64,000 nucleotides of DNA from Streptomyces formicae (GTDB taxonomy: Bacteria; Actinomycetota; Actinomycetes; Streptomycetales; Streptomycetaceae). A model generated the notes under the pieces. The model was not told where the DNA came from and searched no databases. It saw only the letters and a program-made list of their open reading frames with translations. Position numbers and translations under genes: made by a program. Shown here piece after piece: positions 1 to 7,744 of this stretch. Each line of letters opens with the position of its first letter. The stretch's first letter is position 1. The stretch is from positions 5,930,001 to 5,994,000 of the forward strand of contig NZ_CP022685.1 in the NCBI RefSeq assembly GCF_002556545.1, given 5' to 3'.

Positions 1-407
1 GCGTCCAGGTAGCCGCCGACCGTGCGCCACGTGAAGTCGATGTCGCTGCCGTCGCCGTTCCAGCCGGTGATGGCTTGGCGGACCTGGGCGAGGGTGCGGT
101 CGTCCACGGGGGCGTAGCTCAGGCCGTCCTGGCCGATGACCTCCAGGGTGACGCCCTGGGCGGCTTTCGCGGTGTGCGCGGGGTCTCTGAGCAGGGCGAG
201 GTCGCTGTGCGCGTGCATGTCGATGAAACCGGGTGCTAGCGCCAGGCCCTGGGCGTCCAGGTTGCTCTGCCCCGTCGGGCGGGGGCCTGTGCTCTCCCCC
301 TCCCGGTGGATCGTGGTGATCCTGCCCTCGTGTACGCCGACGTCGGCGCGGTAGGAGGCACCTCCGGTGCCGTCTATGACGCGTGCGTCTCGGATCACCA
401 GGTCCAT
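1..407 (-). CDS. N-acyl-D-amino-acid deacylase (D-aminoacylase family), partial at left edge
   Basis: Only the first ~135 residues are in the window; the 3' part lies beyond position 1. The start ATG at 407 follows an AAGGAGAGG ribosome site. The N-terminus (MDLVIRDARVIDGTGG) is the small beta-sandwich of amidohydrolases, then GFIDMHAHSDLALL near residue 70 carries the metal-binding H-x-H of the TIM barrel. Members hydrolyse N-acyl groups from D-amino acids in the cytoplasm. It lies on the same strand as the PLP deaminase at 699-2006 and would supply it with free amino substrate; given the sugar kinase across the divergent promoter, an N-acetylated amino-sugar acid is a possible substrate (inference). 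Family call is firm, substrate is not. Confidence 0.85.
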   Translation of the reverse strand, partial: MDLVIRDARVIDGTGGASYRADVGVHEGRITTIHREGESTGPRPTGQSNLDAQGLALAPGFIDMHAHSDLALLRDPAHTAKAAQGVTLEVIGQDGLSYAPVDDRTLAQVRQAITGWNGDGSDIDFTWRTVGGYLD

Positions 408-479
408 GGGTGCCTCTCCTTGTTCGTTCGGCTGCGGCTCTGCTGTGGTGCACCCGACCTCCGGCCGGGTATTTCGTTC

Positions 480-617
480 CCACCCGCACCACCCGTGCGG
501 GTTTCGTCGCCGGGTGCGGGTGGCCCCGGCGGGGGTTGCCCACCGCCGGCGGCTGACGGGCGGGGGGCCTCCGACGCCCCTACGCCGAGGGTGCGGTCCC
601 TACGCCCACGGTGCGGT
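480..617. repeat. Inverted and tandem repeats between deaminase and deacylase genes
   Basis: The 291-base gap between the two minus-strand genes has a 10-base inverted repeat (480-489 with 514-523, CCACCCGCAC/GTGCGGGTGG) enclosing a smaller ACCCG/CGGGT hairpin, and a 20-base tandem duplication (578-597 and 598-617) differing at two positions. It is likely to fold strongly in the transcript; no coding potential is convincing. Confidence 0.5.
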
Positions 618-649
618 GCGGAGCAATCGGGTGGGCGGGTGGGGGTGAT

Positions 650-666
650 CCGCCGCGGAGCGGCGG
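650..666 (-). terminator. Possible weak hairpin terminator after the deaminase gene
   Basis: CCGCCGC, a GGA loop, then GCGGCGG, 33 bases downstream of the deaminase stop on the minus strand. There is no T-run, as is usual in Streptomyces, so this could also be only a pause or an RNA stabilising structure. Confidence 0.35.
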
Positions 667-698
667 GCCTGTTCCTACCCCCGCCCAAGACCCCCCGG

Positions 699-2006
699 TC
701 AGAAATACGTGCGGATGTAGTCGACGACCGTCCCGTCCCCCTCGACCAGAGGAATCAGCTGCCACTTGTCGAACGCCGTGCACGGGTGCGAGAGGCCCAT
801 CCCGATCCAGTCGCCCACGGCGAGTTCCGCCTCGGGGGCCGTACGGACCCACCCGTGCTGGTCGGAGAGCCCGGTGACCGTGACCCCGGTCGCGGGGCGC
901 TCGAGCCCACCGCGCCGTACGACCTGCGCTTCGGGCAGATCGAGGTCGTACGCCGCGTCCCGCTTGCCCGCGTTGGTGAACGCCTGCTCGGCGGAGGGCC
1001 GGGAGACCACCTGGGCCCAGAGCCGGAAGGCGGGCTCAAGAGCGCCCTCGTCGGGCACGCGGTTGAACGGGGTGAGATGCCGGTAGTGGCCGTCGTCGTG
1101 CGAGACGTACGCGCCGGAGCGCAGCAACTTCAGGACGGGCAGGGAGAGTTCGGGGATCTCCGCGAAGACATCGGCGACCGCGTCGAACCACGCGCTGCCG
1201 CCCGCGCTGACCACGACCTCCGGCAGATCGGCGAACCGCCCCGCCTTGTCGAACTCGACGAGCAGCGCGACGAGCCGGCGCAGCCACGCGGTGACCGTCG
1301 CGGTCGACGCCTCGGGGACCTCGCCCTCGTACCCGGCGACGCCCACGAGCCGCAGCGTGTCCGCGCCCGCGACGGCGTTGGCGATCTCGAAGCACTCGAC
1401 CTCGGTCCGCGCGCCGGTCCGCGCCCCGTCGCCCGCGGCCAGTTCGACCACGACGTCGACCGGACGGGTGGCGCCCGCCTCGCTGAGGGCGGCGTGCATG
1501 AGGTCGGCTCCGCGTACGGAATCGACGTAACAGACGAAGCGGAAGCCGGGGTCGGCGGTGAGTTCACCGGCGAGCCAGCGCAGCGCGGCCGCGTCGACGA
1601 GTTCGTTGGCGAGGAAGATCCGCGAGACGCCGAACTCCCTTGCCACGCGCACCTGGTGGGGCACCGCGAGCGTGATGCCCCAGGCGCCGCGCGCCAGTTG
1701 GCGGTGGAAGAGCTGCGGGGCCATGGACGTCTTGCCGTGCGGGGCGAAGGCGAGGCCGTGCCGCTCGGCGTACGTCTCCATGAGCGCGAGGTTGTGCTCG
1801 AGGCGCTCGGCGGAGAGCGCGAGGACCGGGGTGGTGAAGCCGCCGGTGAAGAGGTTCCTGCGCTGGGCCGCGAGCTCGCCGACGGTGAGCCCTTCCGCGT
1901 CCGGCGGCAGACCCTTGAAGCGGTGGTCCACGCGCTCGTCGGCGAGCCGGGCGAGCCTGTCGTCCGGTGACTCGGCGGGACGGTCGACGGCGTTGTCGGC
2001 GGCCAT
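699..2006 (-). CDS. Fold-type III PLP amino-acid deaminase (D-serine dehydratase / D-threonine aldolase-like)
   Basis: 435 residues. The alanine-racemase-like N-terminal barrel carries the PLP lysine in APHGKT (Lys92), and the C-terminal domain ends with SHPCTAFDKW (His407, Cys409), the zinc-binding pair of eukaryote-type D-serine dehydratases and D-threonine aldolases. The family removes ammonia from, or cleaves, D-configured 3-hydroxy amino acids; D-glucosaminate dehydratases work on the same chemical arrangement. It is transcribed divergently from the kinase-IclR-RidA genes with a 129-base shared promoter region. The start ATG follows GAAGGAGA. A RidA protein in the same cluster fits an enamine-releasing reaction. 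Substrate (D-serine or D-glucosaminate) is inference. Confidence 0.85.
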   Translation of the reverse strand: MAADNAVDRPAESPDDRLARLADERVDHRFKGLPPDAEGLTVGELAAQRRNLFTGGFTTPVLALSAERLEHNLALMETYAERHGLAFAPHGKTSMAPQLFHRQLARGAWGITLAVPHQVRVAREFGVSRIFLANELVDAAALRWLAGELTADPGFRFVCYVDSVRGADLMHAALSEAGATRPVDVVVELAAGDGARTGARTEVECFEIANAVAGADTLRLVGVAGYEGEVPEASTATVTAWLRRLVALLVEFDKAGRFADLPEVVVSAGGSAWFDAVADVFAEIPELSLPVLKLLRSGAYVSHDDGHYRHLTPFNRVPDEGALEPAFRLWAQVVSRPSAEQAFTNAGKRDAAYDLDLPEAQVVRRGGLERPATGVTVTGLSDQHGWVRTAPEAELAVGDWIGMGLSHPCTAFDKWQLIPLVEGDGTVVDYIRTYF

Positions 2007-2027
2007 GGGCGTCTCCTTCAGGAGTGC

Positions 2028-2044
2028 GTTGCATCATGTGCAAC
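2028..2044. promoter_or_regulatory. Palindrome in divergent promoter, candidate IclR operator
   Basis: GTTGCA, five bases, TGCAAC: a perfect 17-base inverted repeat about 22 bases upstream of the deaminase start and 92 bases upstream of the kinase start. Position and symmetry suit the IclR regulator encoded at 3203-3967 acting on both directions. No promoter hexamers are obvious. Confidence 0.5.
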
Positions 2045-2135
2045 GGTCATTGCGTATGTCGCTTACTGCTGTCTAACATCCGAGCCAACGCCGGGTCAAC
2101 GGATCCGGAGAGTCGGTTGAGGGGCTGAAGAGATC

Positions 2136-3206
2136 GTGACCGCACAGGCAGCCGCACAGGCGGCCGCACCCGCAGCAGTGGATGTCGTGGCGCTCGGCGA
2201 GTCCATGGTCACGTTCCTGCCCGCGCGGCCCGGACGCCTCGCCGACGTGCCGTCCTTCGACCGGGGGATCGGCGGCGCCGAGTCGAACGTCGCCTGCGCC
2301 CTCGCCGCCGCCGGACACACCGCCCGCTGGGTCAGCCGGGTCGGCACCGACGGCTTCGGCGACCACCTCGTGGAGACGATCGCCCGCTACGGAGTGGACA
2401 CCTCCGCCGTGGGCCGCGACCCGCACCGCCCCACCGGCATCTACTTCCGCACCGCGGACGACCGCGACACCGACGCCCACGAGGTCGTCTACTACCGCGC
2501 GGGCTCCGCGGCCTCCGCCATGTCACCGGGCTCCCTGGACGGGGACGCGCTCACCTCGGGCCGCATCCTGCACCTGTCGGGCATCACCCCCGCGCTCTCC
2601 GCCGACTGCCTGGACCTCGTACGCCACCTCTGCGCCCCGAGCGCAGGGCGCCGCACCCTGGTCTCCTTCGACGTCAACCACCGCCCCGGCCTGTGGAAGG
2701 ACGCGGGCGCGGGCCCCGACGTCCTGCTCGACCTCGCCCGGGGCGCCGACCTGGTCTTCGTCGGCGAGGACGAGGCGGCCGCGGCCTGGGGCGTGACCGG
2801 CGGCCCCGACGCCATCCGCGCCGCCCTGCCCGAGCCCGCCACCCTCGTCGTCAAACAGGGCAGCCGGGGCGCCACCGTCCTGCGGCACGGCGAGGACCCC
2901 GTCTTCCAGGCCGCCCTGCGCGTCGACGTCGTCGCGCCCGTCGGCGCGGGCGACGCCTTCGCGGCCGGGTTCCTCTCCGCCACCCTGCGCGGCCTGACCG
3001 CCGCGCAGCGCCTGCGGCACGGCCACCTCATGGCCGCCGCCGCGCTCACCGTCCCCGGTGACCTCGCCGCTCCACCTTCCCGCGCACACGCCGACCGCCT
3101 CGCCGCCCTGGACGACGCCGCCTGGGGGAGACTGCGTCTCGGCCCCGGCTGGACGGCACCCGTCCCGGAGGACGCCGAGGCCGAGGAGGAGGTACGTACC
3201 CCATGA
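2136..3206 (+). CDS. PfkB-family carbohydrate kinase, probably 2-keto-3-deoxygluconate kinase type
   Basis: 356 residues from a GTG start (GAGGGG about 15 bases upstream). The N-terminus VVALGESMVTFLP and the GG-containing GIGGAESNVA motif are typical of ribokinase/KDG kinases; DVNHRPGLW near residue 175 and the anion-hole/catalytic signature VGAGDAFAAGFLS near residue 270 mark an active PfkB kinase. KDG kinases phosphorylate 2-keto-3-deoxygluconate for KDPG aldolase. The gene overlaps the next by four bases (ATGA), so it is translationally coupled to the IclR regulator. The C-terminus ends in an acidic tail. Fructokinase-like specificity is an alternative. Confidence 0.85.
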   Translation: MTAQAAAQAAAPAAVDVVALGESMVTFLPARPGRLADVPSFDRGIGGAESNVACALAAAGHTARWVSRVGTDGFGDHLVETIARYGVDTSAVGRDPHRPTGIYFRTADDRDTDAHEVVYYRAGSAASAMSPGSLDGDALTSGRILHLSGITPALSADCLDLVRHLCAPSAGRRTLVSFDVNHRPGLWKDAGAGPDVLLDLARGADLVFVGEDEAAAAWGVTGGPDAIRAALPEPATLVVKQGSRGATVLRHGEDPVFQAALRVDVVAPVGAGDAFAAGFLSATLRGLTAAQRLRHGHLMAAAALTVPGDLAAPPSRAHADRLAALDDAAWGRLRLGPGWTAPVPEDAEAEEEVRTP

Positions 3207-3967
3207 GCCAGACCGTCGACCGCGCTCTCTCGATCCTGCCGCTGCTCGCCGAGGGCCCCGCCGACCTGGGCCAGGTCGCCGACCGGCTCGGCGTCCACAA
3301 GTCCACGGCGCTCAGGCTGCTCCGCACCCTCCTCGAACACGGCCTGGTCTTCCGCCAGTCCGACCAGCGCTACCGCCTCGGCGCGCGGCTCTTCGCGCTC
3401 GCCCAGGAGGCCGTCGAGAACCTCGACGTGCGCGAGATCGCCCACCCCCACCTCCTCGCCCTCAACGAGAAGTGCGGCCACACGGTCCACCTCGCCGTCT
3501 ACGAGGAGCAGGAGGTCGTCTACATCGACAAGGTCGAGAGCCGCTATCCGGTGCGGATGTACTCGCGCATCGGCAAGCCGGTGGCCATCACCGTCGCCGC
3601 CGTCGCCAAGCTGCTGCTCTCCGACTTCCCGGAAGCCGAGCGCCGCGCCATCGCGGAGAAGCTCGACTACCCCACCTACACGTCCCGTTCGACGCCCAAC
3701 GCCGCTGCCTTCCTCAGGGAGCTGGACAAGGTGCGCGAACAGGGCTGGGCCACCGACCTCGGTGGCCACGAGGAGTCCATCAACTGCATCGGGGCCCCCA
3801 TCCGCGGTGCGGACGGCCGTCTCGTCGCCGCCATGTCGGTCTCCGCGCCGAACGTGGTCGTCACGGCCGAGGAACTCCTCACCCTGCTTCCGCTGGTGCG
3901 CCGCACGGCGGACGCCATCAGCAGGGAGTACTCCGGCAACGCCCCTATGAAGGAAGCAAGTTCATGA
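3203..3967 (+). CDS. IclR-family transcriptional regulator
   Basis: 254 residues. An N-terminal winged helix-turn-helix (about 1-70; LGVHKSTALRLLRTL is the recognition helix) is followed by the IclR effector domain (about 80-245), with the usual MYSRIGKPVAITVAAVAKLLL stretch and the INCIGAPIRGADGRLVAAMSVS motif. It overlaps both neighbours by four bases, so it is expressed with the kinase and RidA. It probably controls the divergent deaminase/deacylase genes and its own operon through the palindrome at 2028-2044, with a pathway intermediate such as KDG as effector (inference). Confidence 0.9.
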   Translation: MSQTVDRALSILPLLAEGPADLGQVADRLGVHKSTALRLLRTLLEHGLVFRQSDQRYRLGARLFALAQEAVENLDVREIAHPHLLALNEKCGHTVHLAVYEEQEVVYIDKVESRYPVRMYSRIGKPVAITVAAVAKLLLSDFPEAERRAIAEKLDYPTYTSRSTPNAAAFLRELDKVREQGWATDLGGHEESINCIGAPIRGADGRLVAAMSVSAPNVVVTAEELLTLLPLVRRTADAISREYSGNAPMKEASS

Positions 3968-4374
3968 CCGAGAAGATCGCCCTCACCCCGGCCACCCACA
4001 CCACCCCGCCCGCGAAGTTCTCCCACGGCGTGAAGAAGGGCAACATCCTTCAGGTCGCCGGGCAGGTCGGCTTCCTCCCGGCCGAGGAGGGCAAGGCCCC
4101 CACCCCCGCGGGCCCGACCCTGCGCGAGCAGACCCTCCAGACCTTCGCCAACGTCAAGGCGATCCTCGAAGAGGGCGGCGCGACCTGGGACGACGTGATG
4201 ATGATGCGCGTCTACCTCACGGACGTGGACCACTTCGCCGAGATGAACGAGATCTACAACTCGTACTTCGAGGAGCAGGGCCTGAAGGCCCCGGCCTCCG
4301 CCCGCACCACCGTCTACGTGGGTCTGCCCAAGGGTCTGCTCATCGAGATCGACGCGCTCGCCGTCCTGAGCTGA
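3964..4374 (+). CDS. RidA family reactive-intermediate deaminase
   Basis: 136 residues, starting at the ATG that overlaps the IclR stop (ATGA). The YjgF/YER057c fold is recognisable from GNILQVAGQVGF, the TLQTFANVKAILEEGG helix, and the catalytic Arg-containing PASARTTVYVGLPKGLLIEIDALA C-terminal strand. RidA proteins hydrolyse enamine/imine intermediates released by PLP dehydratases, so its place beside the fold-III deaminase is functionally sensible. The last codons and the stop are part of a 22-base tandem repeat (4351-4420). Confidence 0.88.
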   Translation: MTEKIALTPATHTTPPAKFSHGVKKGNILQVAGQVGFLPAEEGKAPTPAGPTLREQTLQTFANVKAILEEGGATWDDVMMMRVYLTDVDHFAEMNEIYNSYFEEQGLKAPASARTTVYVGLPKGLLIEIDALAVLS

Positions 4375-4420
4375 CGCGCTCGCCGTCCTGAGTCGACGCG
4401 CTCGCCGTCCTGAGGACGCG
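4351..4420 (+). repeat. 22-base tandem repeat covering the ridA stop codon
   Basis: Three full copies of GACGCGCTCGCCGTCCTGAG plus two spacer bases start at 4351, 4373 and 4395, followed by a partial GACGCG at 4415. The first copy is coding (DALAVLS) and the stop TGA lies at the junction with the second. The downstream copies are non-coding duplicates of the gene end. Confidence 0.9.
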
Positions 4421-4450
4421 CATCACCACCCAGCAAGCCGTACGTCGTCA

Positions 4451-4483
4451 CGGCACGGCGCCCACCCCCGGGGCGCCGTGCCG
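4451..4483 (+). terminator. Hairpin between ridA-family gene and permease gene
   Basis: A 13-base perfect stem CGGCACGGCGCCC / GGGCGCCGTGCCG with a 7-base loop, 46 bases before the permease start. It may terminate or attenuate transcription so that the permease is expressed differently from the kinase operon. Confidence 0.65.
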
Positions 4484-4528
4484 CGATCCCCCCTTCCCTG
4501 AAAGCTCCATGCACTTACGAGGTCAAAG

Positions 4529-6019
4529 ATGTCCCCGTCGCCCCTCTCCGCGCTCGCGGCCGCCCCCGCCACCGAGCCGCCACCGCACACCGGTGGAATC
4601 CTCACCCTGATCGACGGCACGGCGGGTCTGCTGACCGTCGCCGCGCTCGGCATCGTGCTCCTGCTCTTCCTGATCATCAAGATCAGGCTGCAGCCCTTCG
4701 TGGCGCTGCTCGCGGTCTCCATAGTCGTCGGCCTCTCGGCCGGCCTCTCCGTCACCGAACTCTTCGGCACGGTCCAGAAGTCCGACGCGGTCTCGGTCAT
4801 CGAATCGGGCATGGGCGGCATCCTCGGCCATGTGGCGATCATCATCGGCCTCGGTACGATGCTCGGCGCGATCCTCGAAGTCTCCGGCGGCGCCGAGGCG
4901 TTGGCCTCCCGACTGCTCGGCCTCTTCGGCGAGAAGCGCGCCCCCCTGGCGATGGGCCTGACGGGCCTCATCTTCGGTGTCCCCGTCTTCTTCGACGTCG
5001 GCATCTTCGTCCTCGCACCGATCGTCTACGCCGCCGCCAAGCGCTCCGGCAAGTCGATCCTCCTCTACTGCCTCCCCCTGCTCGCGGGTCTCTCCATGAC
5101 CCACGCGTTCCTGCCCCCGCACCCCGGCCCCGTGGCCGCGGCGGGCCTCCTGAAGGTCGACCTCGGCTGGGTCATCCTCATGGGCATCGTCTGCGGCATC
5201 CCCGCGGTCCTCGCCGCCTGGGCCTTCTCCGCGTGGATCGGCAAGCGCATCTTCGTGCCCGTGCCGCAGGACATGGTCGAGGCCGCCGACGAGGCGAAGG
5301 CCGCGGTCGTCGCCGAGCAGCGCGCGGCGGGCGTACAGCCCAGCGAGAAGCCGGTGCCGCTCGGCATCGTCTTCACCATCATCGGTACGCCGCTGCTCCT
5401 GATCCTCCTGGCGACCTTCTCCTCGATCGCCTTCGACCCCTCCACCTTCCGGTCGGTCATCGAGTTCTTCGGCAGCCCCTTCGTCGCCCTGACGATCGCG
5501 CTCCTCATGGCCTACTACCTGCTCGGCATCCGGCGCGGCTGGTCCCGCAAGTCCCTGGAGACGGTGTCGACCTCGTCCCTCAAGCCGGTCGGCAACATCC
5601 TCCTGGTGGTCGGCGCGGGCGGGATCTTCGGCGCGGTCCTCAAGGCCAGCGGCGTCGCCACGGCCATCTCGGACACCTTCCAGGACGTGGGCCTGCCGAT
5701 CATCGTCCTCGCCTACCTGCTCTCCCTGATCCTGCGCGTCGCGCAGGGCTCGGCGACGGTGGCGATCGTCACCACGGCGGGCATCGTGGCCCCGCTCCTC
5801 TCCGAGGGCGACTACTCCCAGGCCTTCGTGGCCCTGGTCATCATGGCGATCTCGGCGGGCTCGATCTTCGCCTCGCACGTCAACGACGGCGGGTTCTGGA
5901 TGGTGGCGAAGTACTTCGGCATCTCGGAGCGGGATACGCTGAAGACGTGGACGGTCCTGGAGTCGGTCCTCTCGGTGGCCGGGTTCGCGGTGGCGGGCGC
6001 GGTCAGCCTGTTCGTCTAG
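4529..6019 (+). CDS. GntP-family (gluconate / D-serine type) H+ symporter
   Basis: 496 residues, integral membrane protein with about 12-14 hydrophobic segments. GntP hallmarks are visible: IKIRLQPFVALLAVSI near the N-terminus, GMGGILGHVAIIIGLGTMLG, FGVPVFFDVGIFVLAPI, HAFLPPHPGPVAAAGLL near residue 195 and VAQGSATVAIVTTAGI near 420. The family imports gluconate, D-serine, or related hydroxy acids. As last gene of the cluster it is the likely importer of the substrate used by the deaminase and kinase. It converges with the minus-strand protease gene with only nine bases between stops and no clear terminator. Confidence 0.9.
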   Translation: MSPSPLSALAAAPATEPPPHTGGILTLIDGTAGLLTVAALGIVLLLFLIIKIRLQPFVALLAVSIVVGLSAGLSVTELFGTVQKSDAVSVIESGMGGILGHVAIIIGLGTMLGAILEVSGGAEALASRLLGLFGEKRAPLAMGLTGLIFGVPVFFDVGIFVLAPIVYAAAKRSGKSILLYCLPLLAGLSMTHAFLPPHPGPVAAAGLLKVDLGWVILMGIVCGIPAVLAAWAFSAWIGKRIFVPVPQDMVEAADEAKAAVVAEQRAAGVQPSEKPVPLGIVFTIIGTPLLLILLATFSSIAFDPSTFRSVIEFFGSPFVALTIALLMAYYLLGIRRGWSRKSLETVSTSSLKPVGNILLVVGAGGIFGAVLKASGVATAISDTFQDVGLPIIVLAYLLSLILRVAQGSATVAIVTTAGIVAPLLSEGDYSQAFVALVIMAISAGSIFASHVNDGGFWMVAKYFGISERDTLKTWTVLESVLSVAGFAVAGAVSLFV

Positions 6020-6028
6020 CGGCTCGCC

Positions 6029-7588
6029 CTAGCCGGTCTGCTGGGAGCAGGTCCGGTCGCCTGCGGGCAGCTTGCCGGTGGCCAGGTAGCGGTTGACCTG
6101 GTTGTCGACGCAGGCGTTCTCGTAGAGGCCGTAGACCGCGTGCCGGTTGGCACCCTTGACGGTGATCAGCTTGGAGCTCGCCAGCAGGCCGTGCAGGGCG
6201 ACGGCGCCCTTGTGCGGGGTGCGCGGGTCGCCCGTGGCGGACACGATCAGCGCCTTCGCGTCGTGCTCGACCCGGGTGGGCCGCTCGCGGGGCCGGTCCC
6301 AGAAGGCGCACGGGCCGATGTTGTTGTTCAGCGCGCCGAAGCGCGGGTAGGCGGCGCGGCTGCGCTCGATGGTCCGCCAGTAGACCTCCGGGTCGCGCGG
6401 GGCGGCCGCGTCCCCGCAGATGACGGCGGTCTGCGCACTGCCCATGGCCGACTGCTCGCCGGTCGTCGCGAGCCGCAGGAGCCCGGCGAACTGGGGTGAG
6501 AGCGTGGTCGGTTGCCCGGCCGCCGCCTTGTTCAGCACGGACAGCTGCTCGCCGAGGGACGCCCGTGACGCGTCGGTGTCGCTGTCCAGCCCGGCGAGGA
6601 GCACGAACGGGACCTGGCTGTCGTCGAGCCGGAAGGCGTCCGGCGCGGTGCCGACGGTCAGCGGGCCGCGCGCGGACTTCTTGATGACGCGGTCGACGGT
6701 GGCGAGGACCTGGGCGCGGGTGCGTCCCAGGCCGTAGGCGTCGTTCCGCCCGGCCGCCCAGGTGGCCCAGGCGGCGAGGGCCCGCTCGTTCTCGCCGACG
6801 GACTCCGCCAGCAGGCGGGGACCGAACTCGCGCGGGTCGATGGCGCCGTCCAGGACCACGCGGTCGGTGCGTCCCGGGAACATCTGGGTGTACACGGTGC
6901 CCAGGTAAGTGCCGTACGAGTAGCCGAAGTAGGAGATCTTCCTCTCGCCGAGCGCGCCGCGGATGACGTCCATGTCGCGGGCCGTGTTGCGGGTGCTCAC
7001 GTGCGGCAGCACGTCGGCGTCGGTGGCCCGGCATTTGGCGGCCAGCCCCTTGTGCAGGTCGACCTGGCGCTCGAAGCCCGCCCGGCCGAGGCCCGCGGAG
7101 AAGAGCGTGGTGCCGACGTTCCAGCCGCAGTCCAGCGGGGTGCTGCGGCCGACGAAGCGCGGGTCGAAGCCGACGATGTCGTACCGCGGTCCCGTCTTCT
7201 TCATCCACCCGTGGAACTCCGGCGGGGACTGGACGGCGCCGTTGCCGGGGCCGCCGTTGTTGAGCAGCATCGAGCCGATGCGGTGGCGGGTGTCGGTGGC
7301 CTTGAGCCGGGATATCGCGACCGTGATCGTACGGCCACGGGGCTTGGAGTAGTCGAGCGGCACGGTGACGTCGGCGCACTGGACGCCCGCCTTGTCCAGG
7401 TCGCGGCCCATGGTGTCGTCCGGGCTCTTGGCGCATCCGCCCCAGCTCAGGTGCTGGTCGTAGTAACGGCCGAGCCCGGCGGGGGAGTTCGCCGGGGTGG
7501 TGGCCGTCGTGCCGGTCGCGGCGGTCGCCGCGGGGGCCGCGCCGAGGCAGGCGGCGAGGACGAGGCCGACGTTCCGTATATGTCTCAT
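6029..7588 (-). CDS. Secreted alpha/beta hydrolase, tripeptidyl-aminopeptidase (TAP/SlpD-like) family
   Basis: 519 residues. A Sec signal peptide spans about residues 1-24 (ends ATAA). An alpha/beta hydrolase core has NNGGPGNGA (oxyanion region), the nucleophile elbow GYSYGTYLG (Ser224), a C-terminal TAP-like segment with the acid in SATGDPRTP and the base in GANRHAVYG. Streptomyces enzymes of this family remove tripeptides from N-termini outside the cell. Its upstream neighbour on the same strand is a carboxypeptidase, so the pair would digest extracellular peptides from both ends. No lipobox is seen. Confidence 0.88.
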   Translation of the reverse strand: MRHIRNVGLVLAACLGAAPAATAATGTTATTPANSPAGLGRYYDQHLSWGGCAKSPDDTMGRDLDKAGVQCADVTVPLDYSKPRGRTITVAISRLKATDTRHRIGSMLLNNGGPGNGAVQSPPEFHGWMKKTGPRYDIVGFDPRFVGRSTPLDCGWNVGTTLFSAGLGRAGFERQVDLHKGLAAKCRATDADVLPHVSTRNTARDMDVIRGALGERKISYFGYSYGTYLGTVYTQMFPGRTDRVVLDGAIDPREFGPRLLAESVGENERALAAWATWAAGRNDAYGLGRTRAQVLATVDRVIKKSARGPLTVGTAPDAFRLDDSQVPFVLLAGLDSDTDASRASLGEQLSVLNKAAAGQPTTLSPQFAGLLRLATTGEQSAMGSAQTAVICGDAAAPRDPEVYWRTIERSRAAYPRFGALNNNIGPCAFWDRPRERPTRVEHDAKALIVSATGDPRTPHKGAVALHGLLASSKLITVKGANRHAVYGLYENACVDNQVNRYLATGKLPAGDRTCSQQTG

Positions 7589-7696
7589 ACCGTCAGACGC
7601 TAAGTGGAACCGCTTCCCCCGTTCACTACGGCTGGCCCCCGGCTTTCGCTGGGGGCTGCCCCCGGCGCAACGATCCGGCAGGGGCCGGGCGGGTGA

Positions 7697-7732
7697 CGCG
7701 GCCCCGGACCCCTGCGTGGGCCCGGGGCCGCG
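7697..7732 (-). terminator. Hairpin terminator after carboxypeptidase gene
   Basis: An 11-base perfect stem CGCGGCCCCGG / CCGGGGCCGCG with a 14-base loop lies 13 bases past the carboxypeptidase stop on the minus strand. A second, weaker hairpin (CCCCCGGC, TTTC, GCTGGGGG) is at 7636-7655. No T-run. Confidence 0.65.
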
Positions 7733-7744
7733 CTGCCGCGAGCG

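Noticed and set aside
6019..6029. Terminator between the GntP permease and the convergent protease gene
   Set aside because: Only nine bases separate the stops and no dyad is visible; overlap of transcripts is likely.
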